A stretch of 64,000 nucleotides of DNA from Clostridia bacterium (GTDB lineage Bacteria; Bacillota; Clostridia; Christensenellales; Aristaeellaceae), in NCBI GenBank assembly GCA_017395065.1, contig JAFPWH010000024.1:81484-145483 (forward strand), given 5' to 3'. Positions within the stretch are counted from its first letter, which is position 1, and the number at the start of each line of letters is the position of its first letter. The notes beneath the pieces were generated by a model. It made no database searches. It worked only from the letters and a program-made list of their open reading frames with translations, and was not told where the DNA came from. The translations under genes and the position numbers were made by a program. This document shows, in pieces, positions 1-9,416 of this stretch.

Positions 1-3000
1 ATCCCCGACGGTGAAAAAACGGACGAAACCGAACTTCCCGCCGACAAACCTGAAGACGCGGTGACCGAAGACGAACAGGGAGAGAATATCGAAGAGGAAA
101 CCGTAGAAGAAACCGTAGAAGAAACCGTAGAAGAAACCGTAGAGGAAACCGTAGAAGAAACAACGCCTTCCGACGAAACGGATAAAGAGGACGAGCCCGA
201 ATCCGAAGAAGACGAAGAGGAAACGACGGACAAAACGGAAGAAGGCCGTACGGCAGAAGAAGACGAGTCCGACGACGAACAGACTGACGACGAAACCGAC
301 GGGCAGGTGACGCCCGAGGATACCGAAGATACGGAAGGCGAAGACGAGGGCGATACCGAAGAAGAGATCTCGCAGGACGAAACACAGGATACAGAACCTG
401 AAAAGACGGACGAATACACCGAAATCATCGAATATACGCCCATCCTTACGATGAGCCTATACGGAGAGGGAGCTTCCAATGCGGGAGCAACCGCAAGCGT
501 CGTTTTCGGCGATTTCGATCGGGAGATCGGCCTTGGCGACAAGCTGAGCGTGAGCGCTTACTGCGTGGACGCAAGCGGCAAAAAGACGGACGACGCGGTG
601 AGCTTCTCCTCCGAAAGCACCAACGTTACCGTTTCCGGCAGCACGGTTTCCGCCAAGTCTCTCGGAAGCTTTAAACTTGTGGCCGTAAGCGCGAACGGCG
701 TAAAGGCCGTGCTCGACATGGCCGTCGTAAACGCGCCGGACAGTTTTATTCTCACGAAAGACAGCGTCACCGTGGGCGTAAACGGCACCGCGGCACTGAC
801 GTATACGGTAAACAGCGGAAGCGCTTCCTCCGCGACCTGGGCAAGCAGTGACGAAAGCGTTGCAAAAGTAAACGCTCACGGCGTCGTAACGGGTATATCC
901 GCCGGAACCGCGGTGATCACTGCGACGAGCTATAACGGCCTGAGCGCTTCCTGCGGCGTAAGCGTCATGAGCGAACCCGACGACATACAGCTCAATATCT
1001 CGCAGATCACGATCAGCGAAAACGAGACTGTTCGCATCGACGCGAGCTTCTCGGGTGACGCGTTCGGAAACGTCTATTGCGACGAAATTACAGGCGACGG
1101 CGAGATCAGCCTGACTTCTCTTGGCGGCGGCTCCTTCAAGCTTACCGGCCTGTGCTCGGGCAAGGTTTCGGCGACGTTCTATGTCTACAACAAAACGACC
1201 GACCGGACCTATTTTGCCCGCCTCGACATTACGGTCAAGCCCGCGGTATGCAAAATCGAGTTTACCAATCCCAGAACCGAGATCGGCTATAAAGAGACCG
1301 TAGATGTAAAGCCCGTCGCATACGACGGAAGGGGCAACGCCCTCAGCGAGACGATTACGCTGAGCACGAGTAAAAAAACCTACGTCTCCGTAAACGGCAG
1401 CAAGATCTACGGCGCGAAGACCGGCAGCGCGACGATCACCGCGACCGCGGCAAACGGCGTGAGCGCGACGCTCTCCGTAAAGACCGTGAAGGCGCCGGGC
1501 TCCGTGAGTCTCAATCTGAAAAACGCGCAGCTGAGCGTGGGAGAGAGTCTTGTCCTTACGGCGACGATTCCCTCCGGCACCGCCTCCGCGATCACGTGGA
1601 CGAGCTCGAACGCTGCCGTGGCGAAGGTAGACGAAAACGGAAACGTCACCGCGCTCAAGAGCGGCACGGCGCAGATCACCGCGTCCACTTATGTCAAGGG
1701 AAAGACCGCTTCCTGCACAGTGACCGTGAGCGAAGCGCCGCTTAGCATAAGCTTTGCAAAAGACGAATACAGCGTGCTTGAAGGCATGAACGTTAATACT
1801 TCCGTGGTATTTACGCCTGCAGGCGCTGCCGGAAACGTCGTCTATGCGATCGACAACGAAATCGTTGCGACGGTGGATGCAAACGGAACGGTGAAGGGCC
1901 TGAACGCCGGAACGGCTACGCTGACAGCAACGACCCATTCCAACATTACCGGCATCGATTATTCAGCAAGCACGATCGTCAAGGTCGGCCCCGCTCCCTA
2001 CACCATCGTGCTCGGAACGCAGCGCACAGTCATCGGCAAGGGCGAAACGCTCGAACTGAATCCCGTGGCATACGATAAGAACGGCGAAGTCGTGAACACG
2101 ACCTTCAGCGTAAGCTCCTCGAGCACGAAGAAGATAAGGCAAGAGGGTGCTGCTGCAATCTACGGCGTCGCGACCGGCTCTGCGGATATAACCGTAAAGG
2201 CTGAAAACGGGCTTACGAAAAAGATCAGTGTAAAAGTCGTCGCCGCACCCAAAAAGGTCACGCTGTCCAAAGCGAGTCTTACGCTCTCAGCCGGGCAAAG
2301 CGTCCAACTGAGCTACAACTTTGATTCGAAATCGACGGTAAGCGCCATCAAATGGTCAAGCTCCGACGAAAGCGTAGCGAGCGTAGATAACGGGCTGATC
2401 GTCGCCAAAGGCGCCGGCAGCGCAAAGATACGCTGTGCCACTTACCTTGCGAACGTCTACGCGGAATGCACGGTCACCGTTTACGCGGCACCGACGTCCA
2501 TCAGCTTCGAAGGCGGCGCGGTCGAAGTAAGGGAAAACGCCGTCGTCACCCCGAGCATCAAATTCGTGCCCTCCAACGCGGGCGGCGAGGTCGAGTACGG
2601 ACTGCGCTTTGACGGCGTGGAAGAGATCGCGATTCTGAACGGCACGAGCGTCAAGGGCCTGTACTCCGGCACCGCGACGCTGACAGCCAAAGTCTTCAAT
2701 TACGAAATCAACGATTACGTAACCGCAAGCTGCACGCTGAAGGTCGTGCCTGCAGTAGCCAGCATCGCCTTCAGAAACGATAGGAGCAGTATAGGCCTTA
2801 AGGAGACCGTGGATCTCAAGCCCGTCGCTTACGACGCGAGAGGAAACGAAATCGACGCGAAGATAACGCTCTCGATCAAAGGAAGCTACGTCAAGCTCGT
2901 TGAGGGGACCACGGTATTCGGTGACAAAAAGGGCACTGCGACGATAACGGCCGCGGCCGAAAACGGCGTCAAGAAAGAAGCAAAGTTCAAAGTCGTCGCC

Positions 3001-6000
3001 GCGCCTTCGTCCGTCAAGATCTCGGCGGAAAAAACCGATGTGGCCGTCGGCTACACCATAAGCCTGAAAGCAGTAACCACCGGCAGCGACACGGCTGACG
3101 TAACGTGGTCAAGCAGCGATGAATCCGTTCTTACGGTGGATGAAAACGGCCAGGTGACCGCGGTCGCCTATGGCTCTGCCCAGATCACTGCGACCACCTA
3201 CAACGGAAAGACGGCTGTCTGCACGGTCAATGCCGTCCATGCGCCGACAGGCGTCCGCTTCGCAAGCGAAAGCTACTCCGTCGGCGAAGGCCAGAGCATA
3301 CAGACGGCGCTCGTCTTCGAACCTGCAGAAAGCAGCGCAAACGCCGTATACAGCATAACGGACAGCGACAGCGAATACGAAATCGCGTCTGTAGATACGC
3401 GCGGCGTCGTCACGGGCAAAGCATCCGGCAGCGCGATCCTCGTTGCAAGCATCATGGACCACGAAACCGGCAAGGTCATCACCGCGAGCACCAAAATCAC
3501 CGTGACGACCGCTCCGGAGTTCATCAAAATAACCGGCGTGACCACGATCGGCGTGGGAGAAACCGTAGACCTGAGGCCCGTCGCCTACGACGCGAGAGGC
3601 AACGAGGTAAATACGGACTTTGCGCTCAAGAGCAACTCCGAAAGATACGTGCGCTGCTCCGGTACGAGCGTGACCGGCCGCAAAAAGGGAACCTCCACGG
3701 TTACGGTCAAAGCCGCAAACGGTCAAACGACGAGCGTGCTTATAAGGGTGCTTGAAGCGCCTAAGGCGGTAAATCTCGGCCTGAGCAGCCTGAACATGCA
3801 AATCGGAAGCGAATATACGCTTTCGCCGAGTTACGCCGCCGGACAGACGGGCCATATGAGCTTTGCAAGCAGCGACGCTTCCGTCGCAAAGGTCTCCGAA
3901 AGCGGCGTGATCACCGCGCTCAAAGCAGGTACAGCCACGATCACCGTCACGACCTACAACAAAAAGAGCGCCAAGCTCAGCGTGACCGTGACCCAGTCGC
4001 CCACTGAGATCGACTTTAACGAAGATCAGATCCGCGTGGTGATCAACAGCACATATCAGCTGAATCCTGTATTTGCACCTGCGGGAAGCGCTGCGGAAGT
4101 GACTTACGCTTCCTCCGACGAAAGCATCGCTTTGGTCGATGGCAGCGGCAAGATCAACGCCAAAAAGGTCGGCTCCTGCGTGATCACGGTAAGCGCCTAT
4201 TCCAACGCAGAAGGCAAGACCATCAGCGCAAGCATCGCACTTGAGGTTTGCAAATACCCCGCAAAGGTCGAAGCGGGCGTGGACAGCCTCATGCTGGGCG
4301 TAGGCGAAACGCTCACGCTTTCCCCGAAAGCCTTCGACACCGACGGAAATGAGATCGAAACGACCTTTACGGTCTCTACGAGCAACAAGAAATTCGTGAC
4401 CGTTAGCGGCAGCACGATCAAAGCCGTGAAGAAAGGCGAAGCCGAGATCAGCGTCAGCGTGCCGGGCGGAAGCTCCGATACGATCAAAGTGACGGTCCTC
4501 AAAGCGCCTTCAAAGGTTCAGCTTCCGGCGTCGCTTACGATGGCGGCAGGGGAAACCTACACGCTCAAGCCCACCTTCGGCGACAAGCAGTACGGCACGG
4601 TCAAATGGACGAGCGCAGACGAAAGCATGGCAGTCGTCGACGCAAACGGCACTGTCAGCGCAAAGAAGGCAGGAAAAGTCACGATCACCGCGACGACCTT
4701 CAACAATAAGTCGGCGTCCATGACGCTGACGGTCAGCGCAGCGCCGACCGGGATCACGTTCGAGAAGGCAGCCTACAGCGTAAGCGAGGGCTCCGAGATC
4801 GCAACAAAGGTCGTCCTGACGCCTTCCGGCAGCTTTGCAAGGCCCGAATACCGCATCGTATACGAGGGCGATAACGCCATAGCGAGCGTTGATCAGAACG
4901 GCACCGTGAAAGGTCTGGTTACCGGAAACGCCGTCGTGCAGGCCAGCGTATACAACAGCGCAAACGATACTGTTTACACCGCCGAAGCGGTCATCACCGT
5001 AACGCCCGCGCCTGCAAGCATCGCCCTTAAGCAGGAGCGCACGGTCATCGGCGTCGGCGAAACGATAGACCTTATGCCCGTAGCCTATGACAGGGAAGGC
5101 AACGAAGTACAGACGAGCTTTACGGTCAAGTCTTCCGAAACCAAAAAGCTTGCCGTGTCCGGTACGCAGGTCAAGGGCCTAAGGGCATCCAAGGTCACAG
5201 TAACCGTGACTGCGGACAACGGTCTTAGCATAAAGCTGCAGATCACTGTCGCGAAAGCGCCCGGCAAGGTGACTGTTTCCGCTGAAAATACAAACGTGGC
5301 GCTGAACGGAAGCATCGTACTGACGGCGAAGTGCGACAACGTGGCCGATGCCCTCGTCACCTGGACGAGCAGCGATCCTTCCGTAGCTGTTGTAAACGAA
5401 CACGGTATCGTCACTGCCAAAAAGCTCGGAAGCGCGAGCATCACCGCTACCAGCTATAACGGCAAGAAGGGAAGCATCACCGTAACCGTACTGCCAGAAG
5501 CCGAAAGCCTGCACTTCGAGAAGGATGAGATAAAAGTGGGCCTCGGCAGCAGCGAGACTGTGAAGGCGGGCATCCCGCAGGGAACTGCCGCGCAGATCGT
5601 ATACGTTTCCTGCAATCCTTACGTCGCAAGCGTAAACGCTTCCACGGGCAGCGTGACGGGCAACAGAGTCGGTTCGACCCGCATCGTCGCGACCATCAAA
5701 AACAGCAGCACCGGGAAGTATTACACCGCCGCATACACGGTCGTCGTAACGCCCGTTCCAGCGAGCCTCAAGAGTGCAAGCTCCCGGACCAGTCTGGGCG
5801 TGGGCGAGAAGCTTTCGCTGGACGTGATCGCTTATGACGCAAACGGCAATGAGACCGGAAGCAGCTTTACCTACGCAAGCTCCAAAACGAATTACGTGAC
5901 CGTAGACAAAGACGGCGTCGTCACTGCGAAGCGCTCCGGCTCTTCTGTGATCACCGTAACAAGCTACAACAACATCACCCTTAAGATCACGATCACCGTC

Positions 6001-8565
6001 GTATCGTCGCCGAGCTCCATCAAGCTCACTGCCTCCGATACCAGGCTGGTCGTCGGCGAAAAAGGCTTTACGCCCACGGTTACGCTCAGCCCCAAGAAGA
6101 CGGCAGGCAGCATCACCTGGTCGAGCGAAGACGAAAGCATCGCGAAGGTCGACGCAAACGGCCTGATCAAGGGCGTTTCCTTCGGCAGCACCAGAATTAC
6201 GGCGAGGACCTACAACGGAAAGACCGCTTCCATCACCGTAAACGTATACAACCAGCCCGACGAGCTTCTGCTCGATCAAACTGAGATCGATCTCGGCGCC
6301 GGACAGAGCGCGACCCTGCGCTTTACCTTCAAGGAAGGCCAGTACGGTTCAGTTACCTACTCTTCCGACAACGAAAACGTCGTCACGGTCGACCAGAGCG
6401 GCAAAATGAGTGCGATAAGCAAGGGCAGCGCAAACGTGTCCGTCACCGCGGCAAACGGCGTAAAGGCAGTCTGCAAGGTCAACGTAAAGCCCGCGCCCGA
6501 AAAGATCAGTTTCAGCGAAAGCGGGATCACCATCGGCATAAACCAGACCTTCGACGCGCACGATTACATCGTACTGCCGGACGGCTGCCAGGCATCTCTG
6601 AGCTTCAGTGTAGAGTCCTCCAAAGTCCTGGAAAACAAGGGCGAAGGCGTCATCAAGGGAAAGTCTGCCGGCACCACGAGAGTAAAGGTGACGACCCACA
6701 ACGGAAAGACCGCACTGCTCACCGTAAAGGTCGTGAGGGCGTCAAGCTCCTTCACGGTCAAAATCAGTGACAGCGTCGTCTTCGAGGGCAGCATCTTCAA
6801 CTTCACGCCGGTCTTCCCGGCGGGCACCACGGCTGCGGTCACCTTCGCTTCGGCCGATGAAAACGTGATCAGCGTAACGGAAGACGGAACGGCCAAGGCA
6901 GTCAACGCCGGCACGACGGTCATAACCGCGACCTCTCACAACGGCGTAAAGGTCAACACAACGGTGACCGTCTACAGGCACGTCGAGAGCGTGAGCCTCG
7001 AAAGCGAGAGCCTGAGCCTTGTACACTACGACAGCTATAAGCTCAAGGCGACCATAGCGCCCGAAGGCGTGTACGACACGACGCTTACTTGGACGAGCAG
7101 CGACGAGAACACGGTCACCGTAAGCAGTGACGGCACTGTCACGGCACTTAACGTCACCTTTGCGCCTGTGACCGTCACGGCGACCAGCAACGACGGAAAT
7201 ATCAGCGCAAGTTGCCTTATCACGGTGACTCCCGTGCGCGTAAGCGACATCGAGCTTTCAAGCAGCGAGATCGTTCTCGAAAAGGGCAGAAGCGCGTCTG
7301 TTCAGGCCACCGTCGCACCGGACAACGCGGACGACAAGAGCGTCAGCTGGACAAGCAGTGACCCGTCCGTCGCCAAGGTGGACGGCGAGGGCAACATCAC
7401 GGCAGTCAGCGGAAGCGGCACGGCAGTGATCAGCTGCATCAGCAACGACACAGGCGTCAAGAAGACGGTCAAGGTGACTGCAGAGAATGTTCGCCTGATA
7501 TCCGCGGTCCTGAGCAGCGAGGAGTTCACGATAGAGCATTACAGTCAGGCTGATCTGAGCTACACGCTCGAGCCTTCGGATGCCGACATCGCAAGCGCGG
7601 TATGGACGGTCAGCAATCCCGCCGTTCTTTCGGTCAGCCAAAGCGGCCGCCTGGACGCGCTCAAAGAAGGCTCCTCCACGGTGTCGCTGAAGATTACCGA
7701 TACGCACGGCTTTGCCTACACGCTAACCTGCAAGGTCAATGTCGAGCCGGTAAGAGTCAAGTCCATTGCGCTCAGCCAGCAGGAGATCACGCTGCGCACA
7801 GGCAAAACGGGGACCATAACTGTCGACGTCCGGCCGGATAACGCGGACAACAGAAACGTCAGCTGGAAGATCGAAAACAGCAAGATCGCCGGCATCAAAT
7901 CGCAATCCGCTAACTCCGTCGTGCTTTCCGGCATTTCCGAAGGCGAAACCAGGATAACCGCGACCAGCGAAGACGGCGGCTATACGGCCGAATGTGTCGT
8001 TAAGGTATACGGCGAACTGGAAGCAAAAGTCACGCCTAACTTTACGAGGATCACGCTCACCAACGACATCGTTTGGAAGATTGACGCGGTCAATGCCATC
8101 GGCAGCGTGAACTACACTATAAGCGTGACGAGAGACGGCAAAACGGTCCTGAACACGACGGCATATGACGCGGAGACGGGCATTGTGCTCAAGGCAAGCG
8201 AAGTCGGCGCTTATGCGATCAGTGTGACGATCACCGATGGCGAAGGCGAAGCCGCGAGCGCGCAGTCCTCTGTCACGGTCAGCGACGCGTTCACCTTCAC
8301 CGCGAACAACATCGTTTGGGAATACGTGATCCTGGACGCGCAGGGCGACAAGGGTGCCGCCGTAAGGCTGGTCTCCTGCCCCGCGGGCACCACCACGATC
8401 AAGGTACCTGAAACGATGGACGGCGCGAAGGTCGTAAGGATCGACACCGAGGCGTTCCTGAACCAGTCTCAATTGATCAAGGTGAGCATTCCCGCAAGCG
8501 TCACCGAAATCGGCGCCAGAGCCTTCAAGGGCTGCACTGCCTTGACCGAACTTGTAAACTACTGA
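1..8565 (+). CDS. Giant Big2 (Ig-like) repeat surface protein, 5' end cut by window
   Basis: The frame is open from base 1, so the true start and any signal peptide lie upstream; about 2,855 residues are visible. The first 130 or so are a very acidic Glu/Asp/Thr linker with five EETV repeats. Then come roughly two dozen Ig-like Big2 (bacterial Ig group 2) domains of about 84 residues, recognised by recurring 'SSDESVAKVD' and 'G.A.ITATTYNGK' patterns. A central block repeats with a longer three-domain period. The C-terminus has a short BspA-type leucine-rich stretch ('VSIPASVTEIGARAFKGC'). Such proteins are normally exported and act in adhesion or as cell-surface stalks; that role is inferred. 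No sortase motif follows the leucine-rich end, so any anchor must be elsewhere. A terminator follows the stop. Confidence 0.9.
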   Translation: MPDGEKTDETELPADKPEDAVTEDEQGENIEEETVEETVEETVEETVEETVEETTPSDETDKEDEPESEEDEEETTDKTEEGRTAEEDESDDEQTDDETDGQVTPEDTEDTEGEDEGDTEEEISQDETQDTEPEKTDEYTEIIEYTPILTMSLYGEGASNAGATASVVFGDFDREIGLGDKLSVSAYCVDASGKKTDDAVSFSSESTNVTVSGSTVSAKSLGSFKLVAVSANGVKAVLDMAVVNAPDSFILTKDSVTVGVNGTAALTYTVNSGSASSATWASSDESVAKVNAHGVVTGISAGTAVITATSYNGLSASCGVSVMSEPDDIQLNISQITISENETVRIDASFSGDAFGNVYCDEITGDGEISLTSLGGGSFKLTGLCSGKVSATFYVYNKTTDRTYFARLDITVKPAVCKIEFTNPRTEIGYKETVDVKPVAYDGRGNALSETITLSTSKKTYVSVNGSKIYGAKTGSATITATAANGVSATLSVKTVKAPGSVSLNLKNAQLSVGESLVLTATIPSGTASAITWTSSNAAVAKVDENGNVTALKSGTAQITASTYVKGKTASCTVTVSEAPLSISFAKDEYSVLEGMNVNTSVVFTPAGAAGNVVYAIDNEIVATVDANGTVKGLNAGTATLTATTHSNITGIDYSASTIVKVGPAPYTIVLGTQRTVIGKGETLELNPVAYDKNGEVVNTTFSVSSSSTKKIRQEGAAAIYGVATGSADITVKAENGLTKKISVKVVAAPKKVTLSKASLTLSAGQSVQLSYNFDSKSTVSAIKWSSSDESVASVDNGLIVAKGAGSAKIRCATYLANVYAECTVTVYAAPTSISFEGGAVEVRENAVVTPSIKFVPSNAGGEVEYGLRFDGVEEIAILNGTSVKGLYSGTATLTAKVFNYEINDYVTASCTLKVVPAVASIAFRNDRSSIGLKETVDLKPVAYDARGNEIDAKITLSIKGSYVKLVEGTTVFGDKKGTATITAAAENGVKKEAKFKVVAAPSSVKISAEKTDVAVGYTISLKAVTTGSDTADVTWSSSDESVLTVDENGQVTAVAYGSAQITATTYNGKTAVCTVNAVHAPTGVRFASESYSVGEGQSIQTALVFEPAESSANAVYSITDSDSEYEIASVDTRGVVTGKASGSAILVASIMDHETGKVITASTKITVTTAPEFIKITGVTTIGVGETVDLRPVAYDARGNEVNTDFALKSNSERYVRCSGTSVTGRKKGTSTVTVKAANGQTTSVLIRVLEAPKAVNLGLSSLNMQIGSEYTLSPSYAAGQTGHMSFASSDASVAKVSESGVITALKAGTATITVTTYNKKSAKLSVTVTQSPTEIDFNEDQIRVVINSTYQLNPVFAPAGSAAEVTYASSDESIALVDGSGKINAKKVGSCVITVSAYSNAEGKTISASIALEVCKYPAKVEAGVDSLMLGVGETLTLSPKAFDTDGNEIETTFTVSTSNKKFVTVSGSTIKAVKKGEAEISVSVPGGSSDTIKVTVLKAPSKVQLPASLTMAAGETYTLKPTFGDKQYGTVKWTSADESMAVVDANGTVSAKKAGKVTITATTFNNKSASMTLTVSAAPTGITFEKAAYSVSEGSEIATKVVLTPSGSFARPEYRIVYEGDNAIASVDQNGTVKGLVTGNAVVQASVYNSANDTVYTAEAVITVTPAPASIALKQERTVIGVGETIDLMPVAYDREGNEVQTSFTVKSSETKKLAVSGTQVKGLRASKVTVTVTADNGLSIKLQITVAKAPGKVTVSAENTNVALNGSIVLTAKCDNVADALVTWTSSDPSVAVVNEHGIVTAKKLGSASITATSYNGKKGSITVTVLPEAESLHFEKDEIKVGLGSSETVKAGIPQGTAAQIVYVSCNPYVASVNASTGSVTGNRVGSTRIVATIKNSSTGKYYTAAYTVVVTPVPASLKSASSRTSLGVGEKLSLDVIAYDANGNETGSSFTYASSKTNYVTVDKDGVVTAKRSGSSVITVTSYNNITLKITITVVSSPSSIKLTASDTRLVVGEKGFTPTVTLSPKKTAGSITWSSEDESIAKVDANGLIKGVSFGSTRITARTYNGKTASITVNVYNQPDELLLDQTEIDLGAGQSATLRFTFKEGQYGSVTYSSDNENVVTVDQSGKMSAISKGSANVSVTAANGVKAVCKVNVKPAPEKISFSESGITIGINQTFDAHDYIVLPDGCQASLSFSVESSKVLENKGEGVIKGKSAGTTRVKVTTHNGKTALLTVKVVRASSSFTVKISDSVVFEGSIFNFTPVFPAGTTAAVTFASADENVISVTEDGTAKAVNAGTTVITATSHNGVKVNTTVTVYRHVESVSLESESLSLVHYDSYKLKATIAPEGVYDTTLTWTSSDENTVTVSSDGTVTALNVTFAPVTVTATSNDGNISASCLITVTPVRVSDIELSSSEIVLEKGRSASVQATVAPDNADDKSVSWTSSDPSVAKVDGEGNITAVSGSGTAVISCISNDTGVKKTVKVTAENVRLISAVLSSEEFTIEHYSQADLSYTLEPSDADIASAVWTVSNPAVLSVSQSGRLDALKEGSSTVSLKITDTHGFAYTLTCKVNVEPVRVKSIALSQQEITLRTGKTGTITVDVRPDNADNRNVSWKIENSKIAGIKSQSANSVVLSGISEGETRITATSEDGGYTAECVVKVYGELEAKVTPNFTRITLTNDIVWKIDAVNAIGSVNYTISVTRDGKTVLNTTAYDAETGIVLKASEVGAYAISVTITDGEGEAASAQSSVTVSDAFTFTANNIVWEYVILDAQGDKGAAVRLVSCPAGTTTIKVPETMDGAKVVRIDTEAFLNQSQLIKVSIPASVTEIGARAFKGCTALTELVNY
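94..162 (+). repeat. 12-bp in-frame tandem repeat encoding (EETV)n
   Basis: Five and a half near-identical copies of GAAGAAACCGTA (some with GAGGAA) lie head to tail and encode Glu-Glu-Thr-Val. The unit is a multiple of three, so copy-number change by slippage would lengthen or shorten the acidic linker without shifting the frame. Confidence 0.85.
1276..6240 (+). repeat. Higher-order coding repeat, seven units of about 752 bp
   Basis: A marker of the type '(I/L)G.GET.DL.PVAYD..GNE' recurs at about 1276, 2026, 2782, 3541, 4285, 5038 and 5788. The spacing is 744-759 bp, about 251 residues. Each unit holds three different Ig-like domains in the same order (PVAYD type, SSDESVA type and EG..I type). 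This points to duplication of a three-domain cassette rather than of single domains. Copies have diverged at the DNA level. Confidence 0.8.
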
Positions 8566-8610
8566 TACAATCGTCCGGCATGCAAAGATAAATGCAAGCC
8601 GGACAAAATG

Positions 8611-8652
8611 AAACGGTTCTGCCGATACGATGATCCGGCAGAACCGTTTTTA
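8611..8652. terminator. Rho-independent terminator, probably bidirectional
   Basis: A perfect 14-bp stem (AAACGGTTCTGCCG with its complement, 11-nt loop) is followed by a T run on the plus strand. It sits between the ends of the giant Big2 gene and the convergent TIM-barrel gene and can serve both. Confidence 0.85.
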
Positions 8653-8673
8653 TGTGATTTGATATTTAAGAAG

Positions 8674-9399
8674 TTACTTTTCCTGCGCCTTCAGCCAGTC
8701 ATAGCAAAGCTTGGCCTCGGTCACGCCGTCGGGACGGAGACTTTCGCTTTCTACGATCATGAGCTTTCCGAGCTCTTTGGAGCACTGATACGCGTCGCGC
8801 AGCGGGGCTGTGCCGTAACCCAGCGGCTTTCCTTCGCCTCCGCGCAAGCCGTCCTTGATGTGAACGCAGTCGATACGATCCTTCAGTCTCTCCAGTATTC
8901 CTCTTGAGGATATTCCTGTCGCGTTGTAGTACCAGAAGGTGTCGATCTCAATCCTGAGATTCGTGCGGTAAACCAGCTGCTCGTGGATCATCGAGCCGTC
9001 CTTGTTGGGCAGGAATTCGCCGGAATGATTGTGGAAGCCGAGGCTTATGCCGGCTTTTTCCAGAACCGGTTGAATTTTATTGACCTTTTCGACGAAAGCG
9101 TCGAGCTTTTGCTGATTGTTTAAATCGTGGCCCGGAATGATGATGCGGGAATTGCCAAGGGCTTTGTGGTATTCGATGGCCGCGTCGACGTCGTTTTCGA
9201 TGTCTCTGAGCCCGGTATGCGTGCCCGAGACGACGAGGCCGAGCTCGTCCAGCCAGCCCTTGATCTCTTTGGCCGCAAAGCCGAAAAAGCCTGCAAATTC
9301 GACGTACTTATAGCCGATATCGGCTACAGCCTTGAGCGCGCCGCGCAGATCCCTGCCGGTCAAATCGCGTACTGAATACATTTGAATGCCGTAATCCAT
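8674..9399 (-). CDS. Sugar phosphate isomerase/epimerase-like TIM-barrel protein
   Basis: This 241-residue protein belongs to the xylose isomerase-like/AP endonuclease 2 superfamily of metal-dependent isomerases and epimerases (IolE, IolI, hydroxypyruvate isomerase type). Visible marks are the start 'DYGIQMYSVRD', a metal-site region 'GFHNHSGEF', 'IEIDTFW' with a likely metal Asp/Glu, and 'CVHIKDG' near the C-terminus. The ATG follows a strong AGGAGG site and lies 17 bp after parC, so it is probably the third gene of the parE-parC operon. The substrate cannot be told from sequence. No other sugar catabolic genes lie beside it. Confidence 0.85.
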   Translation of the reverse strand: MDYGIQMYSVRDLTGRDLRGALKAVADIGYKYVEFAGFFGFAAKEIKGWLDELGLVVSGTHTGLRDIENDVDAAIEYHKALGNSRIIIPGHDLNNQQKLDAFVEKVNKIQPVLEKAGISLGFHNHSGEFLPNKDGSMIHEQLVYRTNLRIEIDTFWYYNATGISSRGILERLKDRIDCVHIKDGLRGGEGKPLGYGTAPLRDAYQCSKELGKLMIVESESLRPDGVTEAKLCYDWLKAQEK

Positions 9400-9416
9400 T
9401 TGACTACCTCCTGACC

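Noticed and set aside
457..1938. A 493-residue minus-strand reading frame, and a similar one at 5179-6279, antisense to the giant Big2 gene
   Set aside because: They are antisense shadows of a strongly biased coding strand. Both are Arg/His/Cys/Gly-rich, match no family, and lack ribosome sites.
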